Position numbers and translations under genes: made by a program. A DNA stretch of 64,000 bases from Tenacibaculum aiptasiae (GTDB taxonomy: Bacteria; Bacteroidota; Bacteroidia; Flavobacteriales; Flavobacteriaceae): positions 384,964-448,963 of the forward strand of contig NZ_WAAU01000008.1 of NCBI RefSeq assembly GCF_008806755.1, read 5' to 3'. Of this stretch, positions 46,195 to 55,572 are shown in pieces; the first letter of the stretch is position 1, and each line of letters begins with the position of its first letter. The notes below the pieces were generated by a model. It ran no database searches, had not been told where the DNA came from, and saw only the letters and a program-made list of their open reading frames with translations.

Positions 46195-46202
46195 TATTTT
46201 TG
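46195..46202 (+). promoter_or_regulatory. TAnnTTTG box immediately before prfB
   Basis: TATTTTTG is an exact TAnnTTTG match ending only 4 bp before the ATG at 46207. If it is used, the transcript would start at or next to the start codon. It may also be a chance match. Confidence 0.35.
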
Positions 46203-46206
46203 CATT

Positions 46207-47301
46207 ATGATTACACACGAACAGTTAAAAAATGTTACTGAACGAATCGGCAAGTTAAAAGGTTATTTAGAAATTGACAAGAAGTTAATTGAAATTAACA
46301 ATGAAGAAGAAAAAACTGCGGATCCTGACTTTTGGAACAATCCAAAAGAAGCTGAGATATTAATGAAATCACTTCGTTTTAAAAAGAAATGGGTAAATGA
46401 TTATAATTCAATTGTTACAATGAATGAAGATCTTACTGTTTTATACGATTTTTATAAAGAAGGAGATGTTGAAGAGGCTGAAGTTGTTGAGCAATTTGAA
46501 AAAACCGCTACTTATTTAGAAGATATTGAATTTAAAAATATGTTATCTGATGAAGGAGATAGTTTAAGTGCTACCATACAAATAACAGCAGGTGCTGGAG
46601 GAACTGAAAGTTGTGATTGGACTGAGATGTTATTTCGTATGTATACTATGTGGGCAGAAAAACAAGGTTTTAAATTAAAAACTTTAAACTACCAAGCTGG
46701 AGATACCGCTGGTATTAAAACAGTAACAATTGAAGTTGAGGGTGATTATGCTTTCGGATGGTTAAAAGGTGAAAACGGTGTACATCGTTTAGTTAGAATT
46801 TCTCCTTTTGATAGCAATGCCAAGCGTCATACATCTTTTGCTTCTGTATATGTGTATCCTGTTGCTGATGATTCTATAGAAATTGAAATAAACCCTGCTG
46901 ACATTGAAATTACAACTGCACGTTCAAGTGGTGCTGGTGGACAAAATGTAAACAAAGTAGAAACTAAAGTTCAACTACACCATAAGCCAACTGGAATTCA
47001 AATTCAATGTTCTAATTCTCGCTCTCAGCATGATAATAGAGCTACTGCTTTACAAATGCTTAAATCACAATTATATGAAATTGAGTTACAAAAACGTTTA
47101 GCAGCTCGTGCCGATATTGAAGCCAATAAGATGAAAAATGAATGGGGTAGCCAAATACGTAACTATGTAATGCATCCATACAAACTTGTAAAAGATGTAC
47201 GTACAGCTCACGAAACTGGAAATGTAGACGCTGTAATGGATGGAAATATCAATCCTTTTTTAAAGGCTTATTTAATGTTAAACGGACAAAAAGAAAAATA
47301 A
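46207..47301 (+). CDS. prfB: Peptide chain release factor 2
   Basis: A 364-residue class I release factor for UGA and UAA. The codon-recognition tripeptide SPF is in [12 protein letters not shown] and the catalytic GGQ in [16 protein letters not shown]. The region where E. coli carries the programmed +1 frameshift reads [13 protein letters not shown] in one frame, so there is no autoregulatory frameshift. I chose ATG 46207 (MITHEQLKN) over 46192. arsC overlaps the stop by one base. Confidence 0.96.
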   Translation: MITHEQLKNVTERIGKLKGYLEIDKKLIEINNEEEKTADPDFWNNPKEAEILMKSLRFKKKWVNDYNSIVTMNEDLTVLYDFYKEGDVEEAEVVEQFEKTATYLEDIEFKNMLSDEGDSLSATIQITAGAGGTESCDWTEMLFRMYTMWAEKQGFKLKTLNYQAGDTAGIKTVTIEVEGDYAFGWLKGENGVHRLVRISPFDSNAKRHTSFASVYVYPVADDSIEIEINPADIEITTARSSGAGGQNVNKVETKVQLHHKPTGIQIQCSNSRSQHDNRATALQMLKSQLYEIELQKRLAARADIEANKMKNEWGSQIRNYVMHPYKLVKDVRTAHETGNVDAVMDGNINPFLKAYLMLNGQKEK

Positions 47302-47642
47302 TGATAAAAATATACCATAACAACAGATGTAGTAAATCTCGAAACGGTTTACAAATTTTGGAAGAATCTGGGAAAGAATTTGAGATAGTAAAATACTTAG
47401 ATAATATTCCTAGTAAAGAAGAATTAACAGAAGTGATTAACTTGCTTAACATATCTCCTATTGAATTAGTTCGAAAAAACGAAAAAATTTGGAAAGAAGG
47501 ATTTAAAGGAAAAGATTTATCTGATGCAGAAATTATAGATGCAATGATAACTAATCCTAAACTTATAGAACGACCAATTGTTATTAATGGAAACAAAGCA
47601 GTTATTGGACGTCCACCAGAAAATATTTTAGATATTATTTAA
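47301..47642 (+). CDS. arsC: Arsenate reductase family protein (ArsC, glutaredoxin-linked)
   Basis: A 113-residue ArsC/Spx-family protein with the catalytic Cys in NNRCSKSRNGLQIL (about residue 10) and the family segment IERPIVINGNKAVIGRPPE (three arsenate-contact arginines at about 60, 94 and 107 by position). It reduces arsenate to arsenite, or acts as a general thiol reductase. It overlaps prfB by one base, so cotranscription is expected; this is an unusual partner for a release factor. No arsenite pump is nearby. Confidence 0.87.
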   Translation: MIKIYHNNRCSKSRNGLQILEESGKEFEIVKYLDNIPSKEELTEVINLLNISPIELVRKNEKIWKEGFKGKDLSDAEIIDAMITNPKLIERPIVINGNKAVIGRPPENILDII

Positions 47643-47644
47643 GG

Positions 47645-47674
47645 AAAGGCTCTCAAAAACTGAGAGCCTTTTTT
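47645..47674 (+). terminator. Terminator after prfB-arsC
   Basis: Stem AAGGCTCTCA / TGAGAGCCTT with an AAAAC loop and a T6 tail, 3 bp after the arsC stop. Confidence 0.92.
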
Positions 47675-47754
47675 AACACTAATTAACAACTAAACTTTTA
47701 GTTATTAACTTTATCATAGTATATTAGCTATTCAATCAATTTATAGATAATACT

Positions 47755-50583
47755 ATGAGAAAAATTTTATGGGGGTTATCCCTCGCTTTGATAGCCACAT
47801 CTGGCTATAGTCAAATTGCCAAAGAAAGAAAGCAGCAGCTTTCTAAAAAGGAAAAAATTCGTTCTATGAAAATTCCAACTGATCCTTCAGTTAAGATAGG
47901 TAAGCTATCTAATGGAATTACATATTACATTAAACAAAACCCTAAACCAGCTAACAAAGTTGAATTACGTTTAGCTGTTAATGCCGGATCTATTCTAGAA
48001 GATAATGATCAATTAGGTTTAGCTCACTTCATGGAGCACATGAACTTTAATGGTACTAAAAACTTTAAGAAAAATGAATTAGTAGATTATTTACAATCTA
48101 TTGGTGTAAAATTTGGTGCACATTTAAATGCTTATACTGGTTTTGATGAAACAGTATATATTTTACCTATTCCTAGTGATGATGAGACTAAATTAGAAAA
48201 AGGTTTTCAAATTCTTGAAGACTGGGCACATGGAGCATTATTAGAAGGAAAAGACATTGATGAAGAACGTGGTGTTGTTTTAGAAGAATACCGTTCTCGT
48301 AGAGGTGCAGACAGTCGTATGTTAGAAAAATACTTACCTAAGGTAATGCATGGTTCTAAATATGCTCAAAGATTACCTATTGGAACCAAAGAAAGCATCG
48401 AAAACTTTAAACATGAAAGTATTCGTCGTTTTCATAAAGATTGGTACCGTCCAGATTTAATGGCTGTTGTTGCTGTTGGAGATGTTGACGTAAAAACCTT
48501 AGAAGAAAAAATTAAATCACACTTCGGTAAAATTCCTGTAGCTAAAAACCCAAGAAAAAGAGAGGTTGCTCCTTTAAAGAATCATAAAGAAACTTTTATC
48601 GCTATTGAAGCTGATAAAGAAGCTCCTTTTTCTAGAGTACAATTAATGTACAAAGATTATGACGAAGCTAAACCAGAAGTAACTGTTGGTGACTATATAA
48701 ACTCTTTAGTGAAGTCTTTATTCGCTCAAATGTTAAACAATCGTTTAGACGAATTACGTAACAGCGAAAAACCACCTTTTGTTTACGGATTTAGTTACCA
48801 TGGAGGTACTTGGGCTAGAGGTAAAAACGCTTACCAATCTATGGCTGGAACTAGTGCTGATGGTCAATTAAAAGGATTACAAGCTTTATTAGACGAAAGC
48901 GAGCGTGTAAAGAGATATGGATTTAAACAAGGTGAATTAGATAGAGCTAAGAAAAATGTAGTTGCTCGTATTGAAAAAGCTTTTAAAGACAAAGATAAAA
49001 GAGAATCTAACAGAATTGTTGGTGAATACGTAAGTAACTATTTAGACAAAGAGCCAATCCCTAGTATTGATTGGGAATACAAAGCTCACCAAATGTTATT
49101 ACCTTCAGTTCAACTTGATGAAGTTAACAACATTATTAAAAACTTTTTACATGATGATAACCGTGTAGTTGTTATTACTGGACCTAAAAAAGTAGTAACT
49201 GAACAACAAGTTTTAGATGCTTTAAACAATGTAAAAACAAAAGATTTAAAGCCTTATGAAGATAAAGCTGTAGCTACTTCTTTAATTACTAAAGCTCCAA
49301 CTGCTGGAACAATTGTTAAAACAACTGAAAACAAAAAATTAGGTACTAAAACATTTGTATTAAGCAACGGTGCTAAAGTTACTTTCAAAAAGACTGATTT
49401 TAAAAATGATGAAATTTTATTTGATGCATTCAGTTTTGGAGGTACTTCTTTATACTCGGATGAAGAGTTAAAAGCTACTTCTTTTGCTAATGGAGCACTA
49501 TCACAAGCTGGAATTAACAACTACTCTAAAAATGACTTATCTAAGATGATGTCTGGTAAAATTGTACGTGTTAATCCATATATTGGTGGATTAAGTGAAG
49601 GATTTAGAGGTTCTGCTTCTCCTAAAAACTTAGAAGAGCTTTTCCAAATGGTTCATTTATATTTTACTTCTTTAAATAAAGATGAAAAAGCGTTTAAATC
49701 ATATGTTAACAAGCAAAAAGGATTCTTAGGAAACTTATTAGCTAGTCCAAACTTCTTCTTTCAAAAAGAAATGTCTGAATTTATGAACGAAGGAAATACT
49801 CGTTACACTGGCTTTCCAACACCTGAAAAATATGAAAAAGCTGATTATAATTTAGCTTATAAGAAGTACCAAGAGCGTTTTGCTGATGCTGGTGATTTTA
49901 ACTTCTATTTTGTTGGTAACGTCGATGAGAATAAACTTGCAGAGTTTTCTAAGAAATACATAGCTAGTTTACCTGGTAAAAATTCTAATGAATCATACAA
50001 AGTAAGTTCTTTCAGACCTTTATCAGGATCACACTCGAAAACTGTATTGAAAGGTAAAGATCCAAAAAGTAACGTAAGTATTACTTACCAAGGTAAAGCT
50101 AAATACAATAAGAAAGACGCTTTAGCTTTTACTAGTTTAGGAGAAATTGTAGGTATTAAATTAACTGAAAAATTACGTGAAAAAGAAGGAGGAGTTTATT
50201 CTTCTAGAACTAGAGGACGTATTTCAAAAATGCCATACGGATGGTATCGTTTTAATATTTCATTCCCTTGTGCTCCAGAAAATGTTGAGAAATTAAAAAC
50301 AATTTCTGTTGATCAAGTTGCTGACATTGTTAAAAATGGTCCTACTGAAGAAGATTTAATGAAAACTAAAAAAGCAATGATTGCTGATCATAAAGAAGAT
50401 CTTAAGAAAAATCGTTTTTGGTTAAGAGCAATTAAAAATGTTGACTACCAAAAAAATGATGATTCTGATGCTACATCTTTTGAAGATCGCGTAAATGCTT
50501 TGACTAAAAAAGATATTCAGAAAGTTGCTAAAAAATATTTAACTAATGGTTATATTCTAGGAGTATTAAATCCTGAAAAATAA
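47755..50583 (+). CDS. M16-family zinc metalloprotease (pitrilysin type)
   Basis: A 942-residue two-half M16 peptidase. Signal peptide (to about 20, SGYSQ). The inverted zinc motif HFMEHMNFNGTKNF (HxxEH at about 97-101) and the downstream Glu in VVLEEYRSRRG form the catalytic N-half. The C-half (about 520-942, KTFVLSNGAKVTFKKTDF onward) has no HxxEH and is the usual inactive half. It degrades small peptides in the periplasm. A single gene followed by a terminator shared with the convergent glycosyltransferase. Confidence 0.95.
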   Translation: MRKILWGLSLALIATSGYSQIAKERKQQLSKKEKIRSMKIPTDPSVKIGKLSNGITYYIKQNPKPANKVELRLAVNAGSILEDNDQLGLAHFMEHMNFNGTKNFKKNELVDYLQSIGVKFGAHLNAYTGFDETVYILPIPSDDETKLEKGFQILEDWAHGALLEGKDIDEERGVVLEEYRSRRGADSRMLEKYLPKVMHGSKYAQRLPIGTKESIENFKHESIRRFHKDWYRPDLMAVVAVGDVDVKTLEEKIKSHFGKIPVAKNPRKREVAPLKNHKETFIAIEADKEAPFSRVQLMYKDYDEAKPEVTVGDYINSLVKSLFAQMLNNRLDELRNSEKPPFVYGFSYHGGTWARGKNAYQSMAGTSADGQLKGLQALLDESERVKRYGFKQGELDRAKKNVVARIEKAFKDKDKRESNRIVGEYVSNYLDKEPIPSIDWEYKAHQMLLPSVQLDEVNNIIKNFLHDDNRVVVITGPKKVVTEQQVLDALNNVKTKDLKPYEDKAVATSLITKAPTAGTIVKTTENKKLGTKTFVLSNGAKVTFKKTDFKNDEILFDAFSFGGTSLYSDEELKATSFANGALSQAGINNYSKNDLSKMMSGKIVRVNPYIGGLSEGFRGSASPKNLEELFQMVHLYFTSLNKDEKAFKSYVNKQKGFLGNLLASPNFFFQKEMSEFMNEGNTRYTGFPTPEKYEKADYNLAYKKYQERFADAGDFNFYFVGNVDENKLAEFSKKYIASLPGKNSNESYKVSSFRPLSGSHSKTVLKGKDPKSNVSITYQGKAKYNKKDALAFTSLGEIVGIKLTEKLREKEGGVYSSRTRGRISKMPYGWYRFNISFPCAPENVEKLKTISVDQVADIVKNGPTEEDLMKTKKAMIADHKEDLKKNRFWLRAIKNVDYQKNDDSDATSFEDRVNALTKKDIQKVAKKYLTNGYILGVLNPEK

Positions 50584-50603
50584 TATTGATTAGTAAATAA
50601 ATA

Positions 50604-50634
50604 AAAAAAGCTCTCAAGAAATTGGGAGCTTTTA
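50604..50634. terminator. Bidirectional terminator (M16 protease / glycosyltransferase)
   Basis: Stem AAAAGCTCtCAA / TTGgGAGCTTTT with GAAA loop and one G-T pair; it overlaps the last codon of the convergent gene. Confidence 0.82.
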
Positions 50635-51585
50635 TTTTTTTATAAATTGAGATTGAAGAAATCCCAAACCATATCCATAAAACTGTGTAAGTGTAGTTAT
50701 AATACTAAAAAAAGCTACTTTAAGGCTTTTATTTTGAAATAATGAATCGATGAATAGAAAAGTAAAATAAACTCCATAAAAAGCTAAAAACTGCCATATT
50801 CCAAATAAGGCTGCTATAATAGCAATATCTAATCCAATAATGAATAAACTTGGAAACCAAAAAGTGATTTTAGCTGTTTCTGGGTATTTTTTATTTAAGA
50901 TAGGCCTTGCTGTTCCAAAAGAAAAAGTTTGCTTAAAAAATTGTTTTATAGTACTTCTTCTCTTATGATACACATAGGCTGTTTCTATCAATTGAGTTTC
51001 AAAATCTTCTTCCCATAATCGAAAACTTAAATCGATATCTTCTCCAGTTTTCATTTTAGAAAAACCTTTGGTTGCTAGAAAAGCTTTTTTTGACAATCCA
51101 AAATTAAAACTCCTTGGTTGAAATTTTCCAACTCCTTTTTTCTTACCTCTAATTCCTCCTGTTGTTAAAATAGAAGTCATCGAGTAGTTTATTGCTTTTT
51201 GAAGTGTTGTAAAACTTTCATGTGCAGCATCTGGTCCTCCAAAAGCATCAGTGTATTTTTCTTCTAATCTTTGGTAAACTTCAGATAAATACTGTTGAGG
51301 AACAATCACATCAGAATCAAGTATAATAAAATAGTTTCCAGAAGCTTTTTCCATTCCATAATTTCTACTAGCTCCTGCCCCACTATTCTCTTTAAAAAAA
51401 TAATGAAGATTTAATTTCTCTTTATAGCTATCAACTATTTCCTCAGAAGAATTATCAGATCCATCTTCTATAATAAGTACTTCAAAATTATGCTGAAAAT
51501 CTTGTTTAATAAGACTTTCTAATAATTCATCAATTTCTTTTGGCCGATTATATACCGGAACTATTATAGAAAAATTTAATTCCAT
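50632..51585 (-). CDS. Family 2 glycosyltransferase
   Basis: A 317-residue GT-A fold transferase. N-terminal NFSIIVPVYNRPKEIDELLE, the DxD metal site in YFIILDSDVIVPQ, and GEDIDLSFRLWEEDFETQ are typical of GT2 enzymes. Two to three hydrophobic helices at the C-terminus (about 240-300) anchor it to the inner membrane. The start overlaps the stop of the DUF3050 gene by one base (TAATG). The acceptor is unknown; probably a lipid or polysaccharide intermediate. Confidence 0.9.
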   Translation of the reverse strand: MELNFSIIVPVYNRPKEIDELLESLIKQDFQHNFEVLIIEDGSDNSSEEIVDSYKEKLNLHYFFKENSGAGASRNYGMEKASGNYFIILDSDVIVPQQYLSEVYQRLEEKYTDAFGGPDAAHESFTTLQKAINYSMTSILTTGGIRGKKKGVGKFQPRSFNFGLSKKAFLATKGFSKMKTGEDIDLSFRLWEEDFETQLIETAYVYHKRRSTIKQFFKQTFSFGTARPILNKKYPETAKITFWFPSLFIIGLDIAIIAALFGIWQFLAFYGVYFTFLFIDSLFQNKSLKVAFFSIITTLTQFYGYGLGFLQSQFIKK

Positions 51586-52364
51586 TATACTAAAACACTT
51601 TCATTTATTTGTTTAGTAATACCTTTCCAAAGATTAATTCTTTTTGCTAAAGATTCTTTTGCATAGTACAATACATCATCCCACTTTTGTTGATCTGTAC
51701 CACATAATTCTTCAATCATTTTTAATGATAAAGGCCCATGTTCATCTCCATCTAATTCAATATGTCTATTCAAATAATAAGTAAGTTTACTATAGTTTGA
51801 ACTTTCCTTTTCTTCAGTATTTTTTACTATTTCTAAAAACATATCTGGTATTACATCTTCTCTACCAAATGTAAAACTTGAAGCTATAATATGAGGTTGA
51901 GAAGTTGCTATTACTTCAAAAGTAAAGTTTATAAACTCTTTTACTTCATCAATAGCGTTTACACTTTGTAAGGCTTCTTGAATATTTTCACCATCAATAA
52001 GTTTTGATATAAATTTAGCTATTTGAGAAGTATCTGCCCCTGCTTGCCTCATAGCATCGATATACATCTCGAAATGACTCTTAGGCTCTCCCAACTCATT
52101 TACATCTGTCTCTTCTCCTAATACAATTTCATTTATAAATTGAGCTGTAGTTGAGTTTGCTACTGGAAGCCACGGTAAATTAACACAAGTTAAATTTTGT
52201 TGCAATGCTTTTAACAACGACATAAAATCCCAAACTGCAAATACGTGAGATTCCATAAATGTTTTTACATCTTCAATATCTTTTAACGATGTATATAAAT
52301 CATGTGTTTTTAACTCTTGTCTTAATGATTCAAGCTCCTTCTCAATGTGTAAAATTGTGTTCAT
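51585..52364 (-). CDS. DUF3050 family protein (heme-oxygenase-like fold)
   Basis: A 259-residue soluble helical protein: VKTFMESHVFAVWDFMSLLKALQ and FGREDVIPDMF are family hallmarks, with LNRHIELDGDEHGPLSLKM carrying putative metal-ligand His and Glu residues. DUF3050 is placed in the heme-oxygenase-like superfamily, which includes di-iron oxidases. The ORF is open from 52391, but ATG 52364 (MNTILHIEKE) is a better start because the extension is hydrophobic and unlike the family. It is coupled to the glycosyltransferase. Confidence 0.85.
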   Translation of the reverse strand: MNTILHIEKELESLRQELKTHDLYTSLKDIEDVKTFMESHVFAVWDFMSLLKALQQNLTCVNLPWLPVANSTTAQFINEIVLGEETDVNELGEPKSHFEMYIDAMRQAGADTSQIAKFISKLIDGENIQEALQSVNAIDEVKEFINFTFEVIATSQPHIIASSFTFGREDVIPDMFLEIVKNTEEKESSNYSKLTYYLNRHIELDGDEHGPLSLKMIEELCGTDQQKWDDVLYYAKESLAKRINLWKGITKQINESVLV

Positions 52365-52383
52365 AACTGTATATATCAATAAA

Positions 52384-52412
52384 AAATGCAAATCTAACGA
52401 TTTGCATTTTAT
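52384..52412 (-). terminator. Terminator downstream of fabI
   Basis: Minus-strand stem ATGCAAATC / GATTTGCAT with loop GTTA followed by a T-run; 20 bp after the fabI stop. Confidence 0.85.
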
Positions 52413-52431
52413 TTTTTTCTTTATCTAAAAA

Positions 52432-53244
52432 TTACTCTTCAGTAAATTTTTCCATTACTGCATCACTCACTCCCATATTAGAGAATCCTCCATCATGAAA
52501 TAAGTTTTGTAACGTTACTTTCTTTGTTAAATCTGAGAATAATGAAATTGTATAATCAGCACACTCTAAAGCAGTAGCATTTCCTAATGGAGACATTTTT
52601 TCTGCATAAGAAATAAATCCATCAAAACCTTTAACTCCTTGTCCAGCTGTTGTTGGGGTTGGTGACTGTGAAATTGTATTTACACGTACTTTGTGATCTC
52701 TTCCAAAGAAGTAACCAAAACTACGAGCAATAGACTCTAAATAAGCTTTATTATCAGCCATATCATTATAGTCAGGAAATACTCTCTGTGCAGCCATATA
52801 AGTTAATGCAACAATACTTCCCCATTCATTCATAGCTTGCTTGTTGTATAAAACGTTCATTACTTTGTGAAATGACACAGCTGAAACGTCCCATCCTTTT
52901 GTTGTAAAATCATATTTAGAATCAGTATAATGACGTCCTTTACGTACATTTACCGACATTCCTATAGAGTGTAATACAAAATCTATTTTTCCACCTAAAA
53001 TTTCCATAGACTTTTCAACTAAGTTTGTTAAATCTTCCATAGAAGTAGCATCTGCAGGAATAATTTCAGATCCAGTTTTTGCTGCTAACTCTTTAATTTG
53101 CCCCATACGCATTGCTATAGGTGCATTGGTTAAAACAAATTCCGCTCCTTCTTCATGAGCTCGCTCCGCAACTTTCCAAGCAATAGAATTTTCATCTAAT
53201 GCTCCAAAAATAATTCCTTTTTTACCTTTTAATAAGTTATACAT
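52432..53244 (-). CDS. fabI: Enoyl-[acyl-carrier-protein] reductase (NADH)
   Basis: A 270-residue short-chain dehydrogenase that performs the last reduction step of fatty-acid elongation. The N-terminal GIIFGALDENSIAWKVAERA is the FabI form of the nucleotide motif, VLHSIGMSVN is at about 95-104, and the catalytic Tyr and Lys lie in YNDMADNKAYLES, spaced as in FabI. Followed by a terminator. It lies downstream of recN on the same strand with a 50-bp gap, an order I associate with flavobacterial core genomes. Confidence 0.96.
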   Translation of the reverse strand: MYNLLKGKKGIIFGALDENSIAWKVAERAHEEGAEFVLTNAPIAMRMGQIKELAAKTGSEIIPADATSMEDLTNLVEKSMEILGGKIDFVLHSIGMSVNVRKGRHYTDSKYDFTTKGWDVSAVSFHKVMNVLYNKQAMNEWGSIVALTYMAAQRVFPDYNDMADNKAYLESIARSFGYFFGRDHKVRVNTISQSPTPTTAGQGVKGFDGFISYAEKMSPLGNATALECADYTISLFSDLTKKVTLQNLFHDGGFSNMGVSDAVMEKFTEE

Positions 53245-53294
53245 ATTATTTTATATTTTTAAATATAGTTGTTCGTTTGTTCAGCAAATATACC

Positions 53295-54947
53295 TTAATT
53301 TAATAATTCTTTTGCGTGGGTTAAGGCGCTTTCTGAAATATCTTTTCCGCTTAACATCTCTGCTATTTCCACAATACGCTCTTCTTCAGACAGTACTTTT
53401 AAATTAGAAGTGGTAACTCCTTTTTCTTCTCCTTTAAATACTTTGTAATGTCTTGCTCCTTTTGCTGCTATTTGTGGTAAGTGTGTTATCGTAATTACCT
53501 GCATGTTAGCTCCCATATCCTCCATAATCTTTGCAATTTTGTTAGATACTTCACCGGATACTCCTGTATCAATTTCATCAAAAATAATGGTTGGTAATTG
53601 TATATTTTTTGATAATATTTTTTTAATCGATAGCATAATTCTAGAAAGTTCACCTCCAGATGCTACTTTTTTAAGCTCTCCAAAATTTCCTCCTTTGTTT
53701 GCCGAAAATAAGAATGCTAAATTATCTTTTCCGTTTGATAAATAAGCTTCAGAATCGGTTAACTCTATTGAAAAACGAGCATTTGGCATTCCTAACTCTG
53801 CTAATAAAAACTCTAACTCCTTTTGTAATTTAGGAATCGCTTTATTTCTAGATTTTGTAATCATGGCTGCTACTTCATCGAGCTTTTTAGCAACCTCATT
53901 AATTTCTGATTTTTTTGCTTCTAGTAAACCTCCTGCATCTTCAACTTGAGCTACTTTTTCTGACAACGATTCATAAATAGCTAATAATTCTTTTATAGAA
54001 TCTACCGAATGCTTTTTTTGTAAATTATAAATTAATTGCAATCTATCATTTAATTCCTCTATCTCATTAGGATTAAACTCAACATCTTCATTCGCTGTTT
54101 CTAATTCAGAAATAACATCGTCCAATTCTATCTTTACACTAGAGATTCTATTAGATAGTTCTTCATAATTTTTAGAAAAAGAGCTAATTTTCTGTAAGTT
54201 ATTTTCTAATGAATGAAGCAAACTCTGAATTCCTATTTCTTCGTTGATAGAAGTTTGTAAAGCTTCTGATAAATTTAATTTTATCTCTTCAATATTATTT
54301 AATTTATCAAGCTTTTCTTCTAAAACTTCCTGCTCCCCTTCTTTTAAGTCAGCCTCTTCAAGTTCTTTAAATAAGTGTAAATTATATTCGTATTGTTCTT
54401 TAGATTTTTCAGTTTCTTCTTGAAGTGTTTTTAATTCTTTTTTAAGAGAATTATACTTCACCATTCCTCTTTGGTACGATGCTACTTTTGCTTGATTTTT
54501 AGCCAAAGCATCAATTACAGAGAACTGAAAACCTACATCAGATAATTCCATAGTCTGATGCTGTGAATGAATATCTATCAATCTTCCTTTTAAGGAAGTT
54601 AATACTGATAAAGTAACTGGCGTATCATTTACAAATGCTCTTGATTTTCCTGAAGGTAAAATCTCTCTTCTTATAATAGTCTCCGCTTCATAATCAAGAT
54701 CTAACTTCTTAAATAAGTTTTGCAAAGAATAACCTTCTACATCAAACTGTGCTTCTATTACACATTTCTTTTCTGTATTCTTTAAAGATGATAAATCGGC
54801 ACGATTTCCCATTACCAAGCCTAAAGCTCCTAATAAAATGGATTTTCCGGCTCCTGTTTCACCTGTTATTATTGATAAACCTTTTGTGTAATCAATCGAT
54901 AATTGATTGATTAACGCATAATTATGTATAGATAAATGTGTTAACAA
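53295..54947 (-). CDS. recN: DNA repair protein RecN (SMC-like)
   Basis: A 550-residue SMC-type ATPase in double-strand-break repair. Walker A: SIITGETGAGKSILLGALG (about 25-44). A long coiled coil (about 160-360) precedes the C-terminal lobe with ASGGELSRIMLSIKKI and Walker B TIIFDEIDTGVSGEVSNK. The start codon is TTG at 54945-54947 (MLTHLSIHNYALINQL as in homologues); no in-frame ATG is available nearby. A 12-bp hairpin begins exactly at the start codon. Confidence 0.95.
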   Translation of the reverse strand: MLTHLSIHNYALINQLSIDYTKGLSIITGETGAGKSILLGALGLVMGNRADLSSLKNTEKKCVIEAQFDVEGYSLQNLFKKLDLDYEAETIIRREILPSGKSRAFVNDTPVTLSVLTSLKGRLIDIHSQHQTMELSDVGFQFSVIDALAKNQAKVASYQRGMVKYNSLKKELKTLQEETEKSKEQYEYNLHLFKELEEADLKEGEQEVLEEKLDKLNNIEEIKLNLSEALQTSINEEIGIQSLLHSLENNLQKISSFSKNYEELSNRISSVKIELDDVISELETANEDVEFNPNEIEELNDRLQLIYNLQKKHSVDSIKELLAIYESLSEKVAQVEDAGGLLEAKKSEINEVAKKLDEVAAMITKSRNKAIPKLQKELEFLLAELGMPNARFSIELTDSEAYLSNGKDNLAFLFSANKGGNFGELKKVASGGELSRIMLSIKKILSKNIQLPTIIFDEIDTGVSGEVSNKIAKIMEDMGANMQVITITHLPQIAAKGARHYKVFKGEEKGVTTSNLKVLSEEERIVEIAEMLSGKDISESALTHAKELLN

Positions 54948-54981
54948 ATCTTACTTTTTAGAAAAAATAAAAGTAAGGATT
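54947..54981. other. Imperfect inverted repeat at the recN start / island edge
   Basis: AATCTTACTTTT and AAAAGTAAGGATT form a 12-bp stem with one bulge and a 10-nt loop, touching the TTG start of recN. It could be a translational control hairpin, part of the promoter, or a relic of the insertion junction. Confidence 0.4.
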
Positions 54982-55086
54982 TTGAGGGAATTAAAAATTC
55001 ATTTTTATAGAAAGAATAATAAAGTGATTCTAATATAAAATTAGAAAAATACTAGGAAGTTCATTGAACAATAAGAATCTTCTTAT

Positions 55087-55506
55087 TTAAGTTTTAACCT
55101 CTTTAATAATTAGATAATTATTTCTAACAATTGTAATTTTATAAAAAGGTATTAACACAAAACCTATAGCCAAAATTCCAAAAAAATTTATTCTTAAAAT
55201 AAAAAATAAAAGCATCGAAAATATGATTCCTACAACTATTAAATTCCAAAGTTTATTAGAAATTGAGCTACTTATTTCAAATTCTTTTTGATTTTCATTA
55301 TCTCTAAATTTAATTTCATGCTTTTTAGATTTACACCAATCTATTTTAAGAACTAAATTGACTATATCTGAATTTATAATAATAATTTTTTCCTCATTTA
55401 TATTAATATCTTCAAAATATTCGTCATTTATAAATAATTTATAACCCCTATTTCTGTTGTTCAATTCTCCATTTCTTTTTAGAATTAGTTTTTTATTTTT
55501 TATCAT
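55087..55506 (-). CDS. Membrane protein with N-terminal PEGA-like domain, island gene
   Basis: A 139-residue protein. The N-terminal half (about 1-85) is beta-rich, with RNRGYKLFINDEYFEDIN and KIDWCKSKKHEIKF. The DWCxSxxxEI pattern recalls a widespread small PEGA-like domain. The C-terminal half has two transmembrane helices (about 87-105 and 108-126). It follows precursor peptide 1 by 66 bp and is the last gene of the island. An immunity role is possible from position only. Confidence 0.72.
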   Translation of the reverse strand: MIKNKKLILKRNGELNNRNRGYKLFINDEYFEDININEEKIIIINSDIVNLVLKIDWCKSKKHEIKFRDNENQKEFEISSSISNKLWNLIVVGIIFSMLLFFILRINFFGILAIGFVLIPFYKITIVRNNYLIIKEVKT

Positions 55507-55572
55507 TCTTATATTTATTATATTCTAAATATTAGGTAGTAATTATATTTATACTGCCTAATTTTAAAACAA

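Noticed and set aside
46207..46300. Possible programmed +1 frameshift in prfB
   Set aside because: The segment aligned with the E. coli frameshift site reads [13 protein letters not shown] in a single open frame with no in-frame stop.
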